Source of the DNA: Otis tarda
Lineage: Eukaryota > Chordata > Aves > Otidiformes > Otididae
Length of the DNA: 64,000 nucleotides
NCBI GenBank assembly: GCA_026413225.1
Contig: CM048552.1
Coordinates: forward strand, 183,678,053 to 183,742,052
Direction of reading: 5' to 3'
The notes beneath the pieces were generated by a model. The model was given only the letters and a program-made list of their open reading frames with translations. It did no database searches and was not told where the DNA came from. Every line of letters starts with the position of its first letter. Positions within the stretch are counted from its first letter, which is position 1. The position numbers were made by a program, and so were the translations under genes. Of this stretch, positions 25,201 through 38,704 are shown one piece after another.

Positions 25201-28200
25201 TCATTTCTGGGAGGACACAGGAGTAGAAAATTGGACAAGCGGATTTGAAGAAAAGCCTCATTAGATCTAAGTTTGGGTTCAAATTCCTGTTTAGCAAACT
25301 ACATTGCTCTCTCAGGGTTTCTTTACATTTCCTGACCTCTTGGCAGGAAAAAACAACTGCTGACTGGCATTGTATTTTCATATGGAAGTTTTTGGGTTAT
25401 TTATATATATCCAGGATTATCTTGTGTATCTGTGGTGTTCTGTCATGGGACATGAAAGCTACCTATGCCCATACCACACCAGTGCAGCCTTTAGCATGGC
25501 TGTGACTCATCCAGGTTTTGCTGGGACAGGTCAATCACTTTGGAAAAAAAAAAATAGATTATATCTAAGGAATGGGAGGGAGTTTTCATGATTTGAGCTA
25601 GCACAGCATGATATGGGGTCACTAAACAGCTATTTTTAGAAAGTGTTTTCTTTTAAGATGCATTTACGATATGCACCTGTATAGCTTTTCCCTCTAAGTG
25701 TCTGGGATTGGAAGCAGTACAAAAAGTCATTTCATGTTTAAAATACCATCACATTCTCCTGACTGGTGATATATATGGAATTTGACACTAGGGAAATGCT
25801 CCTCTATTAAGCTGATTAGCTTTTTTGTTTACTTGGTTTTTAATTTGTCCCTTTAGAAACATTCTTGTAACCCCTTGGATATATTTTTTGCTTTTCCTCC
25901 TCAGAGATCCTGAGATGATATTGAGTTACTTGGGAAATTAGATTTGTCAGCTTTATTTCTGGTTGCTGTCTACATTAATTTTATAATTAAAACCCAAAGA
26001 TGTGTGTCTAATATGTATGAATCTACAAAAAGCTGAAAGAGGGAGTATGCTTAAGCCCATACGAAAGAAGGAGTTTGACACGTGTCGGCGTTACGTTTCA
26101 GTGCAAGAAAGGAAATATTTCTTTTGGCAGAGAGCTCAGAGAACATGTAGGCAAACCAAGCAAAAACTCATGAATCTGAAAATTAGTCTGTGAAGTGTTT
26201 GTAGTCACAGTCAGTTTTTGCTAAAACATTCAAATACAAATTATTGGAGTGCAGATTTTTGCTCATTTATACATTTATTACATATGTTGCATTTTGTATA
26301 TAAGGCTGGGGTAGGGAAGGAGAAAAAAGTTTAATCAGGGAACTCCTCTCCTACCCTCATCCTGTCAGCTACATTTTCCCCTGATTTTGATCATTCAATA
26401 AATTTTAAGGAAGGGGAAATACACATTTTCCCCTTCTCTCCTCTCTCCTGTGATATCTGTCATTATTACTCACCACATACCTTATAGCAAGCTATTTACT
26501 TTGTCTGCAGCACCATGACCTTTGTGTGACTTGCCTCTTTCGGAGATGTTGTAAATAAATCACTGCTTGCATGTGTTGGCTGTGGCAGCATTTTCTGCTG
26601 GCTGATACCTTCCCAGAGCAGCGTTGCTTTCATGGGGAAGCAGCAGCAGCAAGGTGGTGCTCCGCAGATTTAGAACCATGCTGGGCAACAGCAATCACGG
26701 TCCCCACCACTGGCAACTGTGCTTCAAGTGACAACATTTGCCAGCTGTTCCCTTGTTTCACTAAAATTGGAAGGCTCTAGGGAGGCTGACAAGCTGTGGT
26801 CTAGAGTTTCCAGTGAGCCACAGCTGAAGATGGGTCCATAAATTCAGCACCCACTTAACCAGGTGGCACTGCAGCATCCTGGACTGGACTGAGCAGCAGA
26901 TCCCTCTGCTTGAAAGCCTAAACTGGGATGAGGTAAAGTCACTGCTACAGACATGCTCCAGCCCTCTGTGTTTTGAATAAAGTAGTCATTGGCTGGGTAT
27001 TGTAACCCTTGATTTTCTAACAGCTACATGTGGTGAAGACCAAGTGCATGTTCCCCTTCAGCTAACTGCAGTATCACACACCTTGCCATGATGCCTGAGA
27101 AGCAGAGTGTCCTGAGTGACAGGTGGGAGCTATTTTGCCTTTGCCAGCATGGCTGGAGTGTGAAGGGAAGGTCCAGCCCTGTTTACATGGGACCTCTTGA
27201 GCCAAGGTTGGATTCTGCCCCTACCTGCCAAATGCCTGACTGAAGATTTGTCGCTACTTCCCCAGTCATATGGCAGGAGCCTTGGGTCACACTTGCTCTC
27301 TTGAATTTAGGTGCAGTAGTAGCACCAGTGCCTGAAGCTAGGTACTGGTAATCCATGGTCTTAGTCAGGTACAATAGTTCATGTTTCTTTTTTCTCATAT
27401 TTGAATTAAAATGTAAATAACTGGTAGCTTTTGGTCCACCAGGACAAAATTATTCTAAGTGGGTAGCCTTTCATCTTTCAAGACTAATTTATATCGTACA
27501 TCTATACAAATCTTTACAGATTCTCAGTTGCAACCACTGGTTCCTTACTTCTTTGTAAGATGGAGAGGTTTACATACAGATTCACCCTGTGTATGAGACT
27601 GTCACTATACATATTTTATTATGTGGCTTGGTAGATATATTTCCTTTGCAATTCTCCTCTACTCATACGACTTCCAGTGAAATAAACAGAAATTATGTAA
27701 TGAAATTAAAATTAAATTATTTAATGAAATTAAAAGGTGTGGTGTGCTGAGGCGGTAAGAAGCTACAGTCCTCATGAGTGGTCCTGGGACCTCACACAGA
27801 TTTATGCACAGACTCACACCAATCTTTAGACAAGATAAGAGAGGATAAAGGTCTAGATTAAGAAGACCTGAAGAGAGGCCTCCTTAGAAGCCCAGGGAGA
27901 ATGTCCTACTCATCCATGTGTTACACTTCGAGGCCTGGATTTCTTGTGTTTCCTTGTGCTACACAAAATGCAAGTGAGTGACCTTTAGACTTTGAATTTA
28001 GAGGATCTTGTTCTAATCATGGCTATACAAAGGCATGCTACATTTAAGGAGTATCTGAAAACCCGTAAACGGCCCTAAGAGTGCTGAGCAGTGAGGTGTG
28101 TGCCTACAGCTGCAGCTGGGGGATCAGTCTGGCAGGTATCTTCAGAACATGCTGGATGGATAGGCAAAACTTTGCACAAAGTGATGGAAGATGGGTCACT

Positions 28201-29465
28201 GCAACACCTTGCTTATCCAACACCTGGACAAGGTAAAATTAAGCTCTACTCTCTGGACTAAAGCATGAAGAGATGAGTGCTTCCAGTAACAGGATATTCT
28301 GTGAAGCTAGTTGAGTGGCTAAAATCTTTCACATCTTTAGCTGTGTGGCCACATTTCAGTTAAAATCCTGGTATTGATGGGTTTTAAAAGCAAATTCTTG
28401 GTAGGAAACTTCTACTGGCTGGATGGGTTTTGGAGTGTTGCTGAGTAGCTTTAATATCAGTTTCAGTCACTTGCCTGTGTATTTGTTCGGTGACAGCTCT
28501 CAGACACCCAGTGGCTCAGAAAGCAAGCGGGCTGTGGCTTAGCCCAAGTCTGTGTGTTGTCACATAGTACATCTGTGACTAACAAGAACTTTTTAGGAGT
28601 GAGTTATACTTCTAGGACATGGCACAAAGTGGTAATTTCTCAACATCTCTACTGTGAGAAGACCCTTGGTACTCATGTGTAGCTTTAACCTTGTCCATCT
28701 CCTGCTTAGTTGCAAAACTGAGACTTTGTGTACCAAGAGTTATTTTCTTTGTTACTCAACTCGACCTGTGCTGTTTAGCTGGGCTCTTGTGGGACTTTGT
28801 GTTGCTTTTTTTTTTGACATTCTCATTCAGTTTGTTTCACAATGCATCAAATAAAGAGAGTTAATGAAAACCTTATTTTAGATTAGTTACACAAAAGAAC
28901 AGTAGCATTGATCATGGGATTGCCCGCAAGGGACCTTTCTGTAACCTTTCCAAAGCTTTGAGTTACTCATGTGACTTAAACTCTGGAACAGCTTTTGCTT
29001 TCCTCTGAACTCTGTTGCATGCTTGGATCGAGGAACTTGAGACAGGAACAAGTCAAACAGATCTGAGAGATGAAATCTTATTCTAATTATTTCTGGAAAA
29101 CATTTTGCTGCTCCATCTCCTTTGGAAATTGTCAAATAAAATCATATCAAGGCTTTTAGCATATTTAGGAAGAACATGTCTGGGTTCTTTTTTTCAATTA
29201 GGATCAACCTACTCTTGCTGCAGATAATTCACAATCTTCTGTTGACAATACAGTTTGTTAGCTGCCTGAAACAAGGCTTGAAATACTTCAAAATAAACTT
29301 TTCAGAAGAAGAAACCATGGAGGAAGAAGTCTGGAAGAAGACAGCCCAGCTGGTACCATATTACTTGACATGGGAGCAAACACAGCTATGATGTCTCCTG
29401 TGGCCAAACTAGCCTGTCCACTGCCAGTGTGGATGTCTCTGCACAATACTGTGTGGCAGTCATAT
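7216..29465. other. Long non-coding stretch, no gene seen
   Basis: About 22 kb without a recognisable gene or clear mobile element. Open frames here (for example 7782-8225 on + and 20582-21034 on -) are not flanked by convincing splice sites and resemble no family known to me. Short matches to the CR1 tail (CATAGAAT) near 15597-15630 and 21828 may be worn CR1 ends but are too short to call. A striking palindrome lies at 20666-20693. Small, non-obvious exons could be missed by eye. Confidence 0.5.
20666..20693. repeat. 28-bp perfect palindrome, alternating purine-pyrimidine
   Basis: The left half TGTGTGCATATGTA (20666-20679) is the exact reverse complement of the right half (20680-20693), with no spacer. 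The alternation of pyrimidine and purine continues from 20664 to 20696. Such DNA can extrude a cruciform or adopt Z-form under torsion. No gene or mobile element explains it. Confidence 0.9.
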
Positions 29466-29517
29466 AATCATAGAATCATAGAATGGTTAGGGTTGGAAGG
29501 GACCTTCAAAGGCTCAT
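29466..29517 (-). mobile_element. Extremely short CR1 3' end
   Basis: Two octamers in reverse (ATCATAGAATCATAGAATGG) followed by TTAGGGTTGGAAGGGACC and TTCAAAGG, matching the 3' UTR of the young CR1 copies. Similarity stops after about 50 bases, so this is an insertion truncated almost to its tail. Confidence 0.85.
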
Positions 29518-30931
29518 GTCACTAGTTAGCTTTTGATTAGGGCTCTTCACCTAGATCCATCCAGTTTACCCTCCATTGTCTTTCTCAAGGTTGTGTATGG
29601 CAGAAATCTCATCATTCTTGAAAGACAAAAAAAATTTGAAGCCAGAATCTTGAACAGGTGCAGATTTCTTGCTGGTTGCATGACCAATATACGTTATTGA
29701 ACTTCTGACCATCTGCCTGTGTTTTATTGCTGTAAATAAAAGGCTCTGCACTGCAGAAAAGCAACAGTTCTGTGTTGCATAAACGACTGCCCAGTTCCAT
29801 TTCACCTCGGCACGCATCACCATGTTTTTCTTTGGATGTTTGAACTGCACGGACCACAAAAATCAAAGAAAGGCTGTAAATCCCATGTTATTTCTGCTCT
29901 TGACTGTAAGCCTTTGAAACAATTGGGATTTCAGCCTCCGCATTGAAATCTCTTCAAAGAGGAAGAGCAGTGAAGTGCTCATAAAAGATAATACTTTTTT
30001 TTTCATTGCTGCTCCATTTCTCTGGACTGACCTCTATTTTAAGAGCATCTCACAGCTATAAACTACAGGCGGTTTGCTTTAGACTTAAAAATAATCTCAA
30101 AACATTCTGTGTGAAGGTAACATGAGCTCTTTTTCTGTCTTTCTAATAGGATGAACCTCTTTGCCAGCTACGTACTTAAAAATCTTTTTTCTCATTGTGA
30201 AGGTTGAGGGGGAAGAATGGGGTCATCAGTGTATGCTTCTTCATTTGTATTTCAAGAAAGGCTGCATTTCTCTCCTCAGTCATTGGATACCTTCCTACTA
30301 GACAGGAGGATATCCATATCAGAGATTCAAATCCAGCCCTGAAACTAAACTTTCAACTAGCACAAGTTCTCTGGCCTCAAATTAGGTTCAAATGTGCATT
30401 CTGCAGATGTCCCCTTCCTCTGCAGTTTGTACAGATGAGGCAAGGACTTCACAGGGATGGAAATCAAACAGCAGGTGATTTCTTTGCTGGGACGATATTA
30501 GATATCTTCCCTGTCTTGCCCTGTGACAAATAAGACGCCTGTTTCCAGAGCTGTCAATCAAGAATCTCTCAGGGTAGAAAATGTGTCTTAGAAAACTTCT
30601 GCTGTTGAGCCAATATCTGGCTTCCTTCTCTGTCAGTATGTTTCGTTGTGCATAATAGACTTCCAGTATCATCCTGCAAAGCATTTCCTGCCTTGCAATT
30701 CTTTATTAGTCAAATCAGCCTTGGACTGGTGGCATGATGTTTATCCATGGCTGTTCATCTTCTGAAGACAAAAGTTTAGATTCTGCCCTCATGAGACTTC
30801 AGGTTTTTTGTCTCCATCTAGTCAAGAGACAAGTTCCACCAAGGTGACAGTCAGTCAGTGAGGGGTAGAAATGATATGCTGAAATAAGTTCTGACTGCCT
30901 CGCAAATATTTGCTTTCCATGAGTAATATAC
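29518..30931. other. Non-coding spacer, no gene seen
   Basis: AT-rich sequence between two CR1 pieces. Only short open frames with stops in all alternatives; nothing recognised. Confidence 0.55.
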
Positions 30932-31408
30932 GTCATAGAATCATAGAATAATTTGAGTTGGAGGGGACCTTTAAAGGCCATCCAGTCCAAACCCCCCCCC
31001 CTTGCAAGGACCAGAGACATCTCTAGGTCAGGTTGCTCAGAGCCCCGTCCAACTTGGCCTTGAGTGTTTCCAGGGATGGGGCATCCACCATGTCTCTGGG
31101 CAACCTGTTCCACCATCCTCATCATAAAAAAATTTCTTCCTCATAGCTAGTCTGAATCTACTCTCTTTCAGTTTAAAACCATTACCCCTTGTCCTATTAC
31201 AACAGGCCCCTGCTGAACAGTTTCTCCCCATCTTTCCTGTAGGCCCCCTTGAGGTACTGGAAGACCACTATAAGGTCTCCCTGGAGCCTCCTCTTCTCCA
31301 GACTGAACAGCCCCAACTCTCTCAGCCTGTCCTCACAGGAGAGATGCTTCAGCTGTCTCATCATCTTCGTGGTCCTCCTCTGGGCTTGCTCCAACAGATC
31401 GGTGTCCT
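30932..31408 (-). mobile_element. CR1 LINE 3' fragment, about 480 bp
   Basis: Reverse-strand CR1 holding the octamer tail (TCATAGAATCATAGAAT at the left end), the 3' UTR and the last part of ORF2. Translated reverse-strand pieces such as [20 protein letters not shown] and [14 protein letters not shown] match the end of ORF2 in copy 1. It carries a 10-base C run near 30993-31002, frameshifts and substitutions, so it is older than the copy at 37704-38696. The 5' truncation is near 31408, beyond which similarity ends. Confidence 0.93.
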
Positions 31409-34400
31409 CACTAGCCTTCAAGGACAAGAAAAAAAAATTTTCTGACATCACCATTCTTTATCAACCAGTGAACCATAGAGCTACACTTTTTGCTTGCAGG
31501 GGGCTCCTTTGCCATTGGAAGTTAGTATTATTCCAGTAGCTTTTTTCTGGGATAGAGCCAACTGCAGAGTGATTTTGGAAGGTTCCTCTTTAGAGAGTCT
31601 CAGACAGAGCATCCACTCAAGGTGACTCCATGGGCAGAACCAGCTAAGAAAACTCACAAAACCTCATTAATTCAATTTACATACTTTACAGTGATTTTTA
31701 CTGGAAAATCTTATCTCTTTTTCTTCCCTGTTCCCCCTTTTAGTTTATAACAGGCTTCTGGGATGTCCTGGGATTTGTATTTTTTTTTTTTTATGGAACA
31801 CCAGGTTCTAACAAAATCCCCCCAATCTCTATTTTTAATCCTATTTCATGGTCTTCTGTTGGTTCTCTCCCATTCCTCTCACAAATGTACCCTCAGTGAA
31901 ATGCAAGGCAGCTTTCAACGTCAGCAACCAGATCTGCAGAGCGTACAAGTTTTCCAGCCTCCTCCCCAGCCACCAACAAGCTAATCAGCTGTATTCAGTA
32001 AGGAGTGGTGATGAAAACAGAAATGCACCAGAGGGTTAATTTTTAAATATAACACCTCTCATATGATAATTGGTTTTTGGGGAAGGTTTTTTAAAAAAGA
32101 GAAAACTTACCTAGTTAAGTGTATAATACTATTATACAGAGCTATTTCAGAGTAACTGCTTCAGAATGAATTTCTTTCTGGTCTTGGAGACCTCGAGTAA
32201 CTGTAGCCCTTTAAATTCATAGTCTATCTTCTCCCAAATTAACTGGTCTTTGCAGACAAGCCCTTGGCTAACTTATTCTCAAACTCTGAAATAGACAAAA
32301 CAGTGTCGACGCCAATGCCCAAGGGCCTAACTCAGCCAGCTTTTCACATTAAAAGCATTATGCCTTGTCTGCATCAGACTTTTAAAATGTATCAGCTAAT
32401 ATGTGCTAATGACACGCATTTAAACCCTAGTCTAGACAAAGCCAGCACGATTGCCCTCTGAATGCTTGATGTGATCAGCTAACATCCCCACAGCAGATCT
32501 GATTACCCCATTTTAATCACGTAAGGCTATAAACATCATAGAATTATAGAATTATCCAGACTTTCCTCACAGCAAGAACAAACCTTGAAGGCCATGTGTG
32601 GGATCTAAGACCCAAAAATACCCTCATGGGGTGGGACCTTTGCCCTTGCACAAAGAAGCCTATCAGTGGGGATGGAAAAGCCAGGCTTTGGCATACAGAA
32701 ATGCATCTATGCAGAGGAATCTGTTACACGAGAAGGATGATGAGGATGACCTAGCAGCAATTTACCTGGACTACTGCTTGGACATTTGTGAGCAGCTAAT
32801 AGTCTGATAGGAACAGAACGTGGAGAGCTGAATAGGAGCAGAGACGTAACTTCGTGTCTGTATACAGCGTTGATCAGACTAACACCTGTAACGACTTTTC
32901 TCCGCACATTTTAAAACGTGTTGAAAAACTGGAAAGGACATTAAAAAAAGGACGCAATGATTTGAGGAAAAGAAGAGAAATGCTTTGTGGCAAAACACTT
33001 AAAAGCTCAATCTGTTTAGTTTATGAGAAAGAACACTAAGAAGTAAATAGACTACAATATAAAAATATTTTCACTTGGAGAAAATATGCAGTACTAAAGG
33101 ATTACTTGATCTTGCAGAGAAAAGCAAAACTGACTAGAAGAAGCCAGAAAAAATCAAATTAGGAAGTAAGGACACAATTTTGATAATGCTAATCTCTTCT
33201 AACAAACTATGAGGCAAAAAAAGTATCTTTTCCATCACTTGATAACTTTGATTACAGCTGGATGGTTTTATGGGAGATGTATTTTAATCCACCATATGCT
33301 ACAGGGATCACTACAGAATTAACTGTGACATGGCTGAGATAGGAGCAGTCCAAGTGGATGATTTTTTTTTTTTTTTAGATTTCAATGTTATGTATATAAA
33401 AGCACATGAATTGGCAAGAAGTACTTACCAGCCAGAAGTCTGAGCAAATGGTTGTAAAATGGCTGTGGTAGGATTGCAGAAGTGCTCTCTGCTAGGTTTA
33501 AAGAAGGAATACATTTTTTTTTTTTTATCTTGCTGCCCTCTAAATATCCCTGTTGAGAGGGCATACGACATTGGAGTCAGCCCATTAAGTCTGAACGGGC
33601 ACAATGTTTATTACCCAGTGCGAGGCAAAAACACTTAATCAAAGGTACTCCTGAGCATATCCATTTGATTTTGTTTACAAATTAGGATTTCCACGTATTC
33701 ACCCACGTAGTGGGTTTATGTAGTCAGAGGATCTGCACCTTGTAAGCCTAATTTCCTGATTTGGCTGCTTTTTCAGCCGGCTTCTTGTTTTTGAAACATT
33801 TGGTTTTAACTCAGTAAATCGTCACCCTTTGCAGTCCCAGCAGTCACCCTGACTGTGCTCTTGGAGAGTCTGGGAGAAGGAATGGCTTCCTCCAGACTGT
33901 GTCCTGCTTCATAGGCACCTAATGCCAACAAAAGCAGGAAGATTTCTTTTTTCCTGAGCGTCTCAGGAGTTGCTTCCAGAGGAGATTGACTACAGAATGG
34001 AACCAAAAAGAATTTGCTGCTGTTACTACTTTCCTTTTGAGGGAAAAATTGTGGTAAAAGAGCTGCAGATCTTATCAGGGTAACCAGAGTGACAAGTCAA
34101 GGGACAACTTGCACCCTTTCACAAGAAAAAGATGATAAAAGCCTCCCACTTCAAATGCTGAACTCTGAGATTCATTTGTGAAGTGGACAAGGTGGACACC
34201 AGTCCTATATGAGACCTGGTACTGCAGGCACAAAAAGAATCTATCTCCCAAACCAACCAATTCCTTTCCTTCTTCCTCTCCCCAAACCTCGTTCCCCAAA
34301 TCAACTCACATCAGCGCAGAATATTTTTGTCATACTAACACTGACTGTCAAAGACGTTCTGATTTTAAACAAAACAATGCTTGCAAGACCAGAATTTTGA

Positions 34401-35750
34401 CTTAAACAAACCACCCAGAATGCTCTTATGACAAATTTTCTAGCTTTAGATTTCACAGCATTTACTGCACATGATGTGTAGCAAAATGTAGCATAGTTTG
34501 ATACAGGATTTCCTCTAAATCTCAGTATAGCTGTTCCTTACGTGAATGTGATGCTCTGGCAGTCATGAAGATGCACGTTTCACCCGAAACATGCACACTT
34601 CAATGAACAATTAGACTCCACTATGTGCAATAGCACAAGGAGATATTAGAAATTGCCTTTTTAGTAATGGAGATAATGCAGTCTTCATCAAACATTGCTA
34701 TCTCCTGTGGGCATAAAATGCAGTTTAACAGAGAGGTTACACTCATCTCCCTTGAATGTGCAGAGTGAAATGCACATTTGTCCAAGAGGTTTTGCACAGT
34801 TTATCTCTTAAGCCTTCAAGTGGGAATCAAATACAGTGCAGTAAGAGGCTGGCCCTCTAAATTGATGAAAGTCACCCCTGCCAGCATTCCAAGACAATTC
34901 AAAGCTGAGTACGAGCTAAAAAGCTCTCCTGGGAGGAGTTCAGGCCAACTGAGCTTACAACTCCCTGCAAAACACCCTCAGCATATTTGGGCAGTTAGAA
35001 ACCAAATCTTCTCCTGCTCCATAGGCCCTGTTTGAGAAAAGGGGACACTGCTATACTTTCTGACATAACTTGGACCTGAATGTCAGGCTATTGCACAGTC
35101 TCACCTCTTCAGCTCATGGTTAGCCTGATGATATGGTGTCTCTCTGGCTTTTCCTTCCCTTGTTTTCTTTCGCACTGCTGTTGTGAGGATCCTGCTAACT
35201 GCAAACACCTTTGAGTCTTTGCCAAATGTGCATCCTCCTTCAACCTGACTCAGGTGGAGTAACTTGCTTTATGTCTTGCATTGCCTCATTTCATTAAGTA
35301 CCACATGACCACCTCAACATCTTCCTTTTTCTGAGGTAGAGCATGCTGACTCCTGCTGCAGATGACCAAGCCTGTGTTCCAGTCATCAGGACAAAGTGAC
35401 ATCTTTAGTGAAAGGCTAGTCGTCTTTTCCATCATACTGATTTCTTCTTTTATCGCAGTTAAGTGGCATCATCTCATGCCATTTTCAGAAGTTGCTTTGC
35501 GGCAATGCCCAAAAGTGCTAAGAGCACTGCCACCCACAGCCATGGCTCCAAGGGCTTGCAGTCATCCTCCAGTGCTACGCTTCATATGGAGTACATCTTT
35601 TTGGGCTATGATGGCATCAGATTGACTGACACTACTGCTCAGACAAGCTGGCTAAAGGGTGCTTTGCCAGAATTTAATGTTGGCTTGCAGAACATCACTG
35701 TCTTCTCCATACAGCAGTAACATATCTGCAAGAGATAGAATAGACTGTAG
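31409..35750. other. Non-coding stretch, no gene seen
   Basis: No supported gene. A short 'CATAGAATTATAGAATTATCC' like stretch near 32536 may be a worn CR1 tail. Small frames at 32598-32807 and 32854-33039 encode charged peptides but have no splice context or family match. Confidence 0.5.
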
Positions 35751-36060
35751 ACTATAGACTATTTCAGTTGGCAGGGACCTGCAATTATCATCTAGTCTGA
35801 CTGCCTGACCAATTCAGGGCTGACTAAATTAAAGCATGTTGTTAAGAGCATTGTCCAAATGCCTCTTGAACACTGACAGGCTTGGGGCACTCATCACATC
35901 TCTAGGAAGTCTGTTCTAATGTTTGACCACCCTCTTGCTAAATAAATGCTTCTTTAATGTCCAGTCTAGATGTCTTTCAAAGGTGGCTTCTTTGATGTTC
36001 ACCCTGTTGTATCAGTTCAGGACCCCCAGCTAGATCCCTCAAGGATCATCACAAGGGCAT
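35751..36060 (-). mobile_element. Old CR1 fragment, inverted
   Basis: Reverse-strand similarity to the 3' part of a different CR1 subfamily: CAGTTGGCAGGGACC near the left end, then AAATGCCTCTTGAACACTG, GGCTTGGGGCACTCATCACA, TAGGAAGTCTGTTCTA and TTTGACCACCCTCTTGCTAA. These match the usual CR1 3' ORF2/UTR text but with many changes and no intact tail. Both ends are approximate. Confidence 0.75.
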
Positions 36061-37695
36061 TTCAGCTGCTAAGTGATGGAACTGAGCATTTTAATGCAGT
36101 TTCCCCCAAAAGCCACTGAGCACACAATGTTAAAGCCAGTTCTGGTGCCCAACCTGATCCTCATGAGGACCCTCCCCCAAGTTTCAAGGTCTCAGCTGAT
36201 AATGTTACAATATTGCAGGATGCCTACATGCTATTTATACTTAAAGTTTAGATTTTTTATGGCAGTATCTAAAGGCCAGTGAAGAAGGTTGCCTTTCAGC
36301 TGGTACCACACAAGGACTAAGAAGTCACTCTCCTAAAGCACTTACGGTCTAGACAGACATGAAGGAAATCCAGGAAAGAAAAAGGAAGAGGAAACACACG
36401 CAGAGCAAATATGGTGATTGGGTTACACGGTCCTGTCAGTTTTACGATGTTATCTGGGATTGGAGTTTTTTTGTAGGAGAGGAGAAAAGCTACAGGGAAA
36501 AAAAAGGAGGACACAAGAGAAAAGGGAGGACAGAATATGATGAATAAGTATGGCGTGAAGGAAGCTGAGGTGAGTTTTCTCACATCTCTTGTCCCCAGCC
36601 TGAGTGCCATCCATACACATTCACGTTACAGTACTTAAATAAGAGCTGTCAGACCTAACACATTTTGCCTGAATTATTCATAAATCTGTATGATCACAAG
36701 AGAAGAAAAAGTTGTTATTTGCATTGAACTAGTTAATTTTCATTAACATAACTGGCATATAATTACTAGTTTCACCCAAGTAACTTACCTTAACACAGGT
36801 TCTATAGCAACCATAATAGAGATCTATGCTCTTTAAAAAAAAATTGTGTGTACTGGCTGAAAGCATAATTTTCTCCCATAATAGACCTGCTAAGCCTCTT
36901 TCTTTTTCCCTTTTGTACACAATTAACATTTCATTTACTATTTCTATATTCCAGGTAGATATCAGAAGAGAAACAGGTCCTAAAGCAGTAATCACTAGGT
37001 AAGTATGAGAGTTTCTTCATGACTAATTGCATTTGACAGTAATTGCTGTTTATTGAAGAATCTCAGTGAGACATCACTCTGACACGTATCTGGATACTCC
37101 TTGCATCCTGCAGTTTGCCATATTGCCTGCTGTTGGTGCCCCACTTTATAGGCCCAGCTGTCTTGCAGCTGTCTTCTCTGCCTACACAGAGGTGTGACTT
37201 GGAAGGGGCTGCTGTTTGTTATCCAGCACCATGCTAAATGCTGTGCTGATGCAGTTCTTCAAAGTAGGGCTCTGGGAGGAGCTATTCCTTCCATACTCTC
37301 CTGGCTTGGTGGATACGCACACTTCTTCAGCTTTCACTGGCTCTTACATGAATGTGTTTGACAATAAATCATAAATGATAATTTACATCAATGTCCCTAC
37401 TTAAGGGACACCACCAAAAGTGAGTTATCCCTCTCCTGAGCTGGCCAAAGGCCAGAAGCATTAGCTGGGAGCTAGAAGCAGAAACTAATTGCATGCATCA
37501 CGACTACCCAACACAACACTGAAAATGAGAAATTTTCAAAGTGTTCATTTTTAACCTCACTGCTTGTCTGAAAAAACAAATTAAATCTTTTCAGCTAAAA
37601 AAGGCCTATGCTGGTGCTTCCTCTACCAATATTTTAAATTATTTTAATCTCAGCCAATATTGCAAGTTCTTTTTTGATCCCTAATTAATTTTACC
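36061..37695. other. Non-coding spacer, no gene seen
   Basis: AT-rich sequence between two CR1 copies. No convincing coding segment or repeat. Confidence 0.5.
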
Positions 37696-37703
37696 AAGTT
37701 ATC
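37696..37703. repeat. Target-site duplication of CR1 copy 2 (3' side)
   Basis: AAGTTATC occurs here and again at 38697-38704 on the other side of the element. The last bases overlap the reverse octamer tail (ATCATAGAAT), as for copy 1. Confidence 0.55.
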
Positions 37704-38696
37704 ATAGAATCATAGAATGGTTAGAGTTGGAAGGGACCTTCAAAGGTCATCTAGTCCAACCCCCCTGCAAGAGCAGGGACATCCCTGACTAGATCAGGTT
37801 GCTCAGAGCCTCATCCAGCCTGGCCTTGAACACTTCCAGGGATGGGGCATCCACCACCTCTCTGGGCAACCTGTTCCAGTGCTCTACAACTCTCATTGTA
37901 AAAAATTTTTTTCTAATATCTAATCTAAACCTACCTCCTTCTAATTTAAACCCATTCCCCCTTGTCCTATCACAACAGGCCCTACTGAACAGCTTCTCCC
38001 CATCTTTCCTGTAGGCCCCCTTGAGGTATTGGAAGACCGCTATCAGGTCTCCCCGGAGCCTCCTCTTCTCCAGGCTGAACAGCCCCAACTCTCTCAGCCT
38101 GTCCTCATAGGAGAGGTGCTCCAGCCCTCTGATCATCTTGGTGGCCCTCCTCTGGACCCTTTCCAACTGGTCCATGTCCTTCTTGTGTTGGGGGCTCCAG
38201 AACTGGACACAGTACTCCAGGTGGGGTCTCACCAGGGCAGAGTAGAGGGGCAGAATCACCTCCCTCGACCTGCTGGCCACGCTCCTCTTGATGCAGCCCA
38301 GGATGCGGTTGGCCTTCTGGGCCGCAAGGGCGCATTGCCCGCTCATGTTGAGCCTCTCGTCTACCAGCACTCCCAAGTCTTTCTCCTCAGGGCTGCTCTC
38401 AATCCAATCTTCGCCCAGCCTGTATTTGTGCCTGGGATTGCCACGACCCAGGTGCAGGACCTTGCACTTGGCCTGGTTGAACTTCATGAGGTTGGCACGG
38501 GCCCACCTCTCCAGCCTGTCAAGGTCCCTCTGGATGGCATCCCTCCCTTCCAGCGAGTCGACGGCACCACACAGCTTGGTGTCATCGGCGAACTTGCTGA
38601 GGGTGCACTCTATCCCACTGTCCATGTCGCCGACAAAGATGTTGAACAGGGCCGGGCCCAACACGGACCCCTGAGGGACGCCACTGGTGACCGGTA
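37704..38696 (-). mobile_element. CR1 LINE, copy 2, young, 5'-truncated
   Basis: A roughly 1 kb CR1 3' end on the minus strand with two octamers at its tail (left end), the 3' UTR and the C-terminal third of ORF2 without a stop or frameshift. It is nearly identical to copy 1 over about 1 kb. In the stretch around the [12 protein letters not shown] coding block I see only about four substitutions in roughly 250 bp. The 5' end begins at the CCGGTCAC that encodes the residues before [10 protein letters not shown]. It lies about 100 bp downstream of the AATAAA of the minus-strand gene, in the same orientation. Confidence 0.97.
37789..38694 (-). pseudogene. CR1 ORF2 C-terminal fragment, frame intact
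   Basis: About 300 codons in one frame ending with TAG after LDEALSNLI. It starts at RT block [17 protein letters not shown], includes the catalytic FADD (equivalent to YxDD), the [12 protein letters not shown] thumb-side block, and the CR1 C-terminal domain ([37 protein letters not shown]). The endonuclease and the first RT catalytic Asp block are absent, so it cannot be active. The open frame extends 15 bases into flanking DNA only by chance. It serves as a reference for the indels in copy 1. Confidence 0.9.
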
Positions 38697-38704
38697 AAGT
38701 TATC
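38697..38704. repeat. Target-site duplication of CR1 copy 2 (5' side)
   Basis: Second AAGTTATC. Two extra bases (TA on the minus strand) lie between it and the first clearly CR1 base, so the 5' junction may include untemplated or ambiguous bases. Confidence 0.55.
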
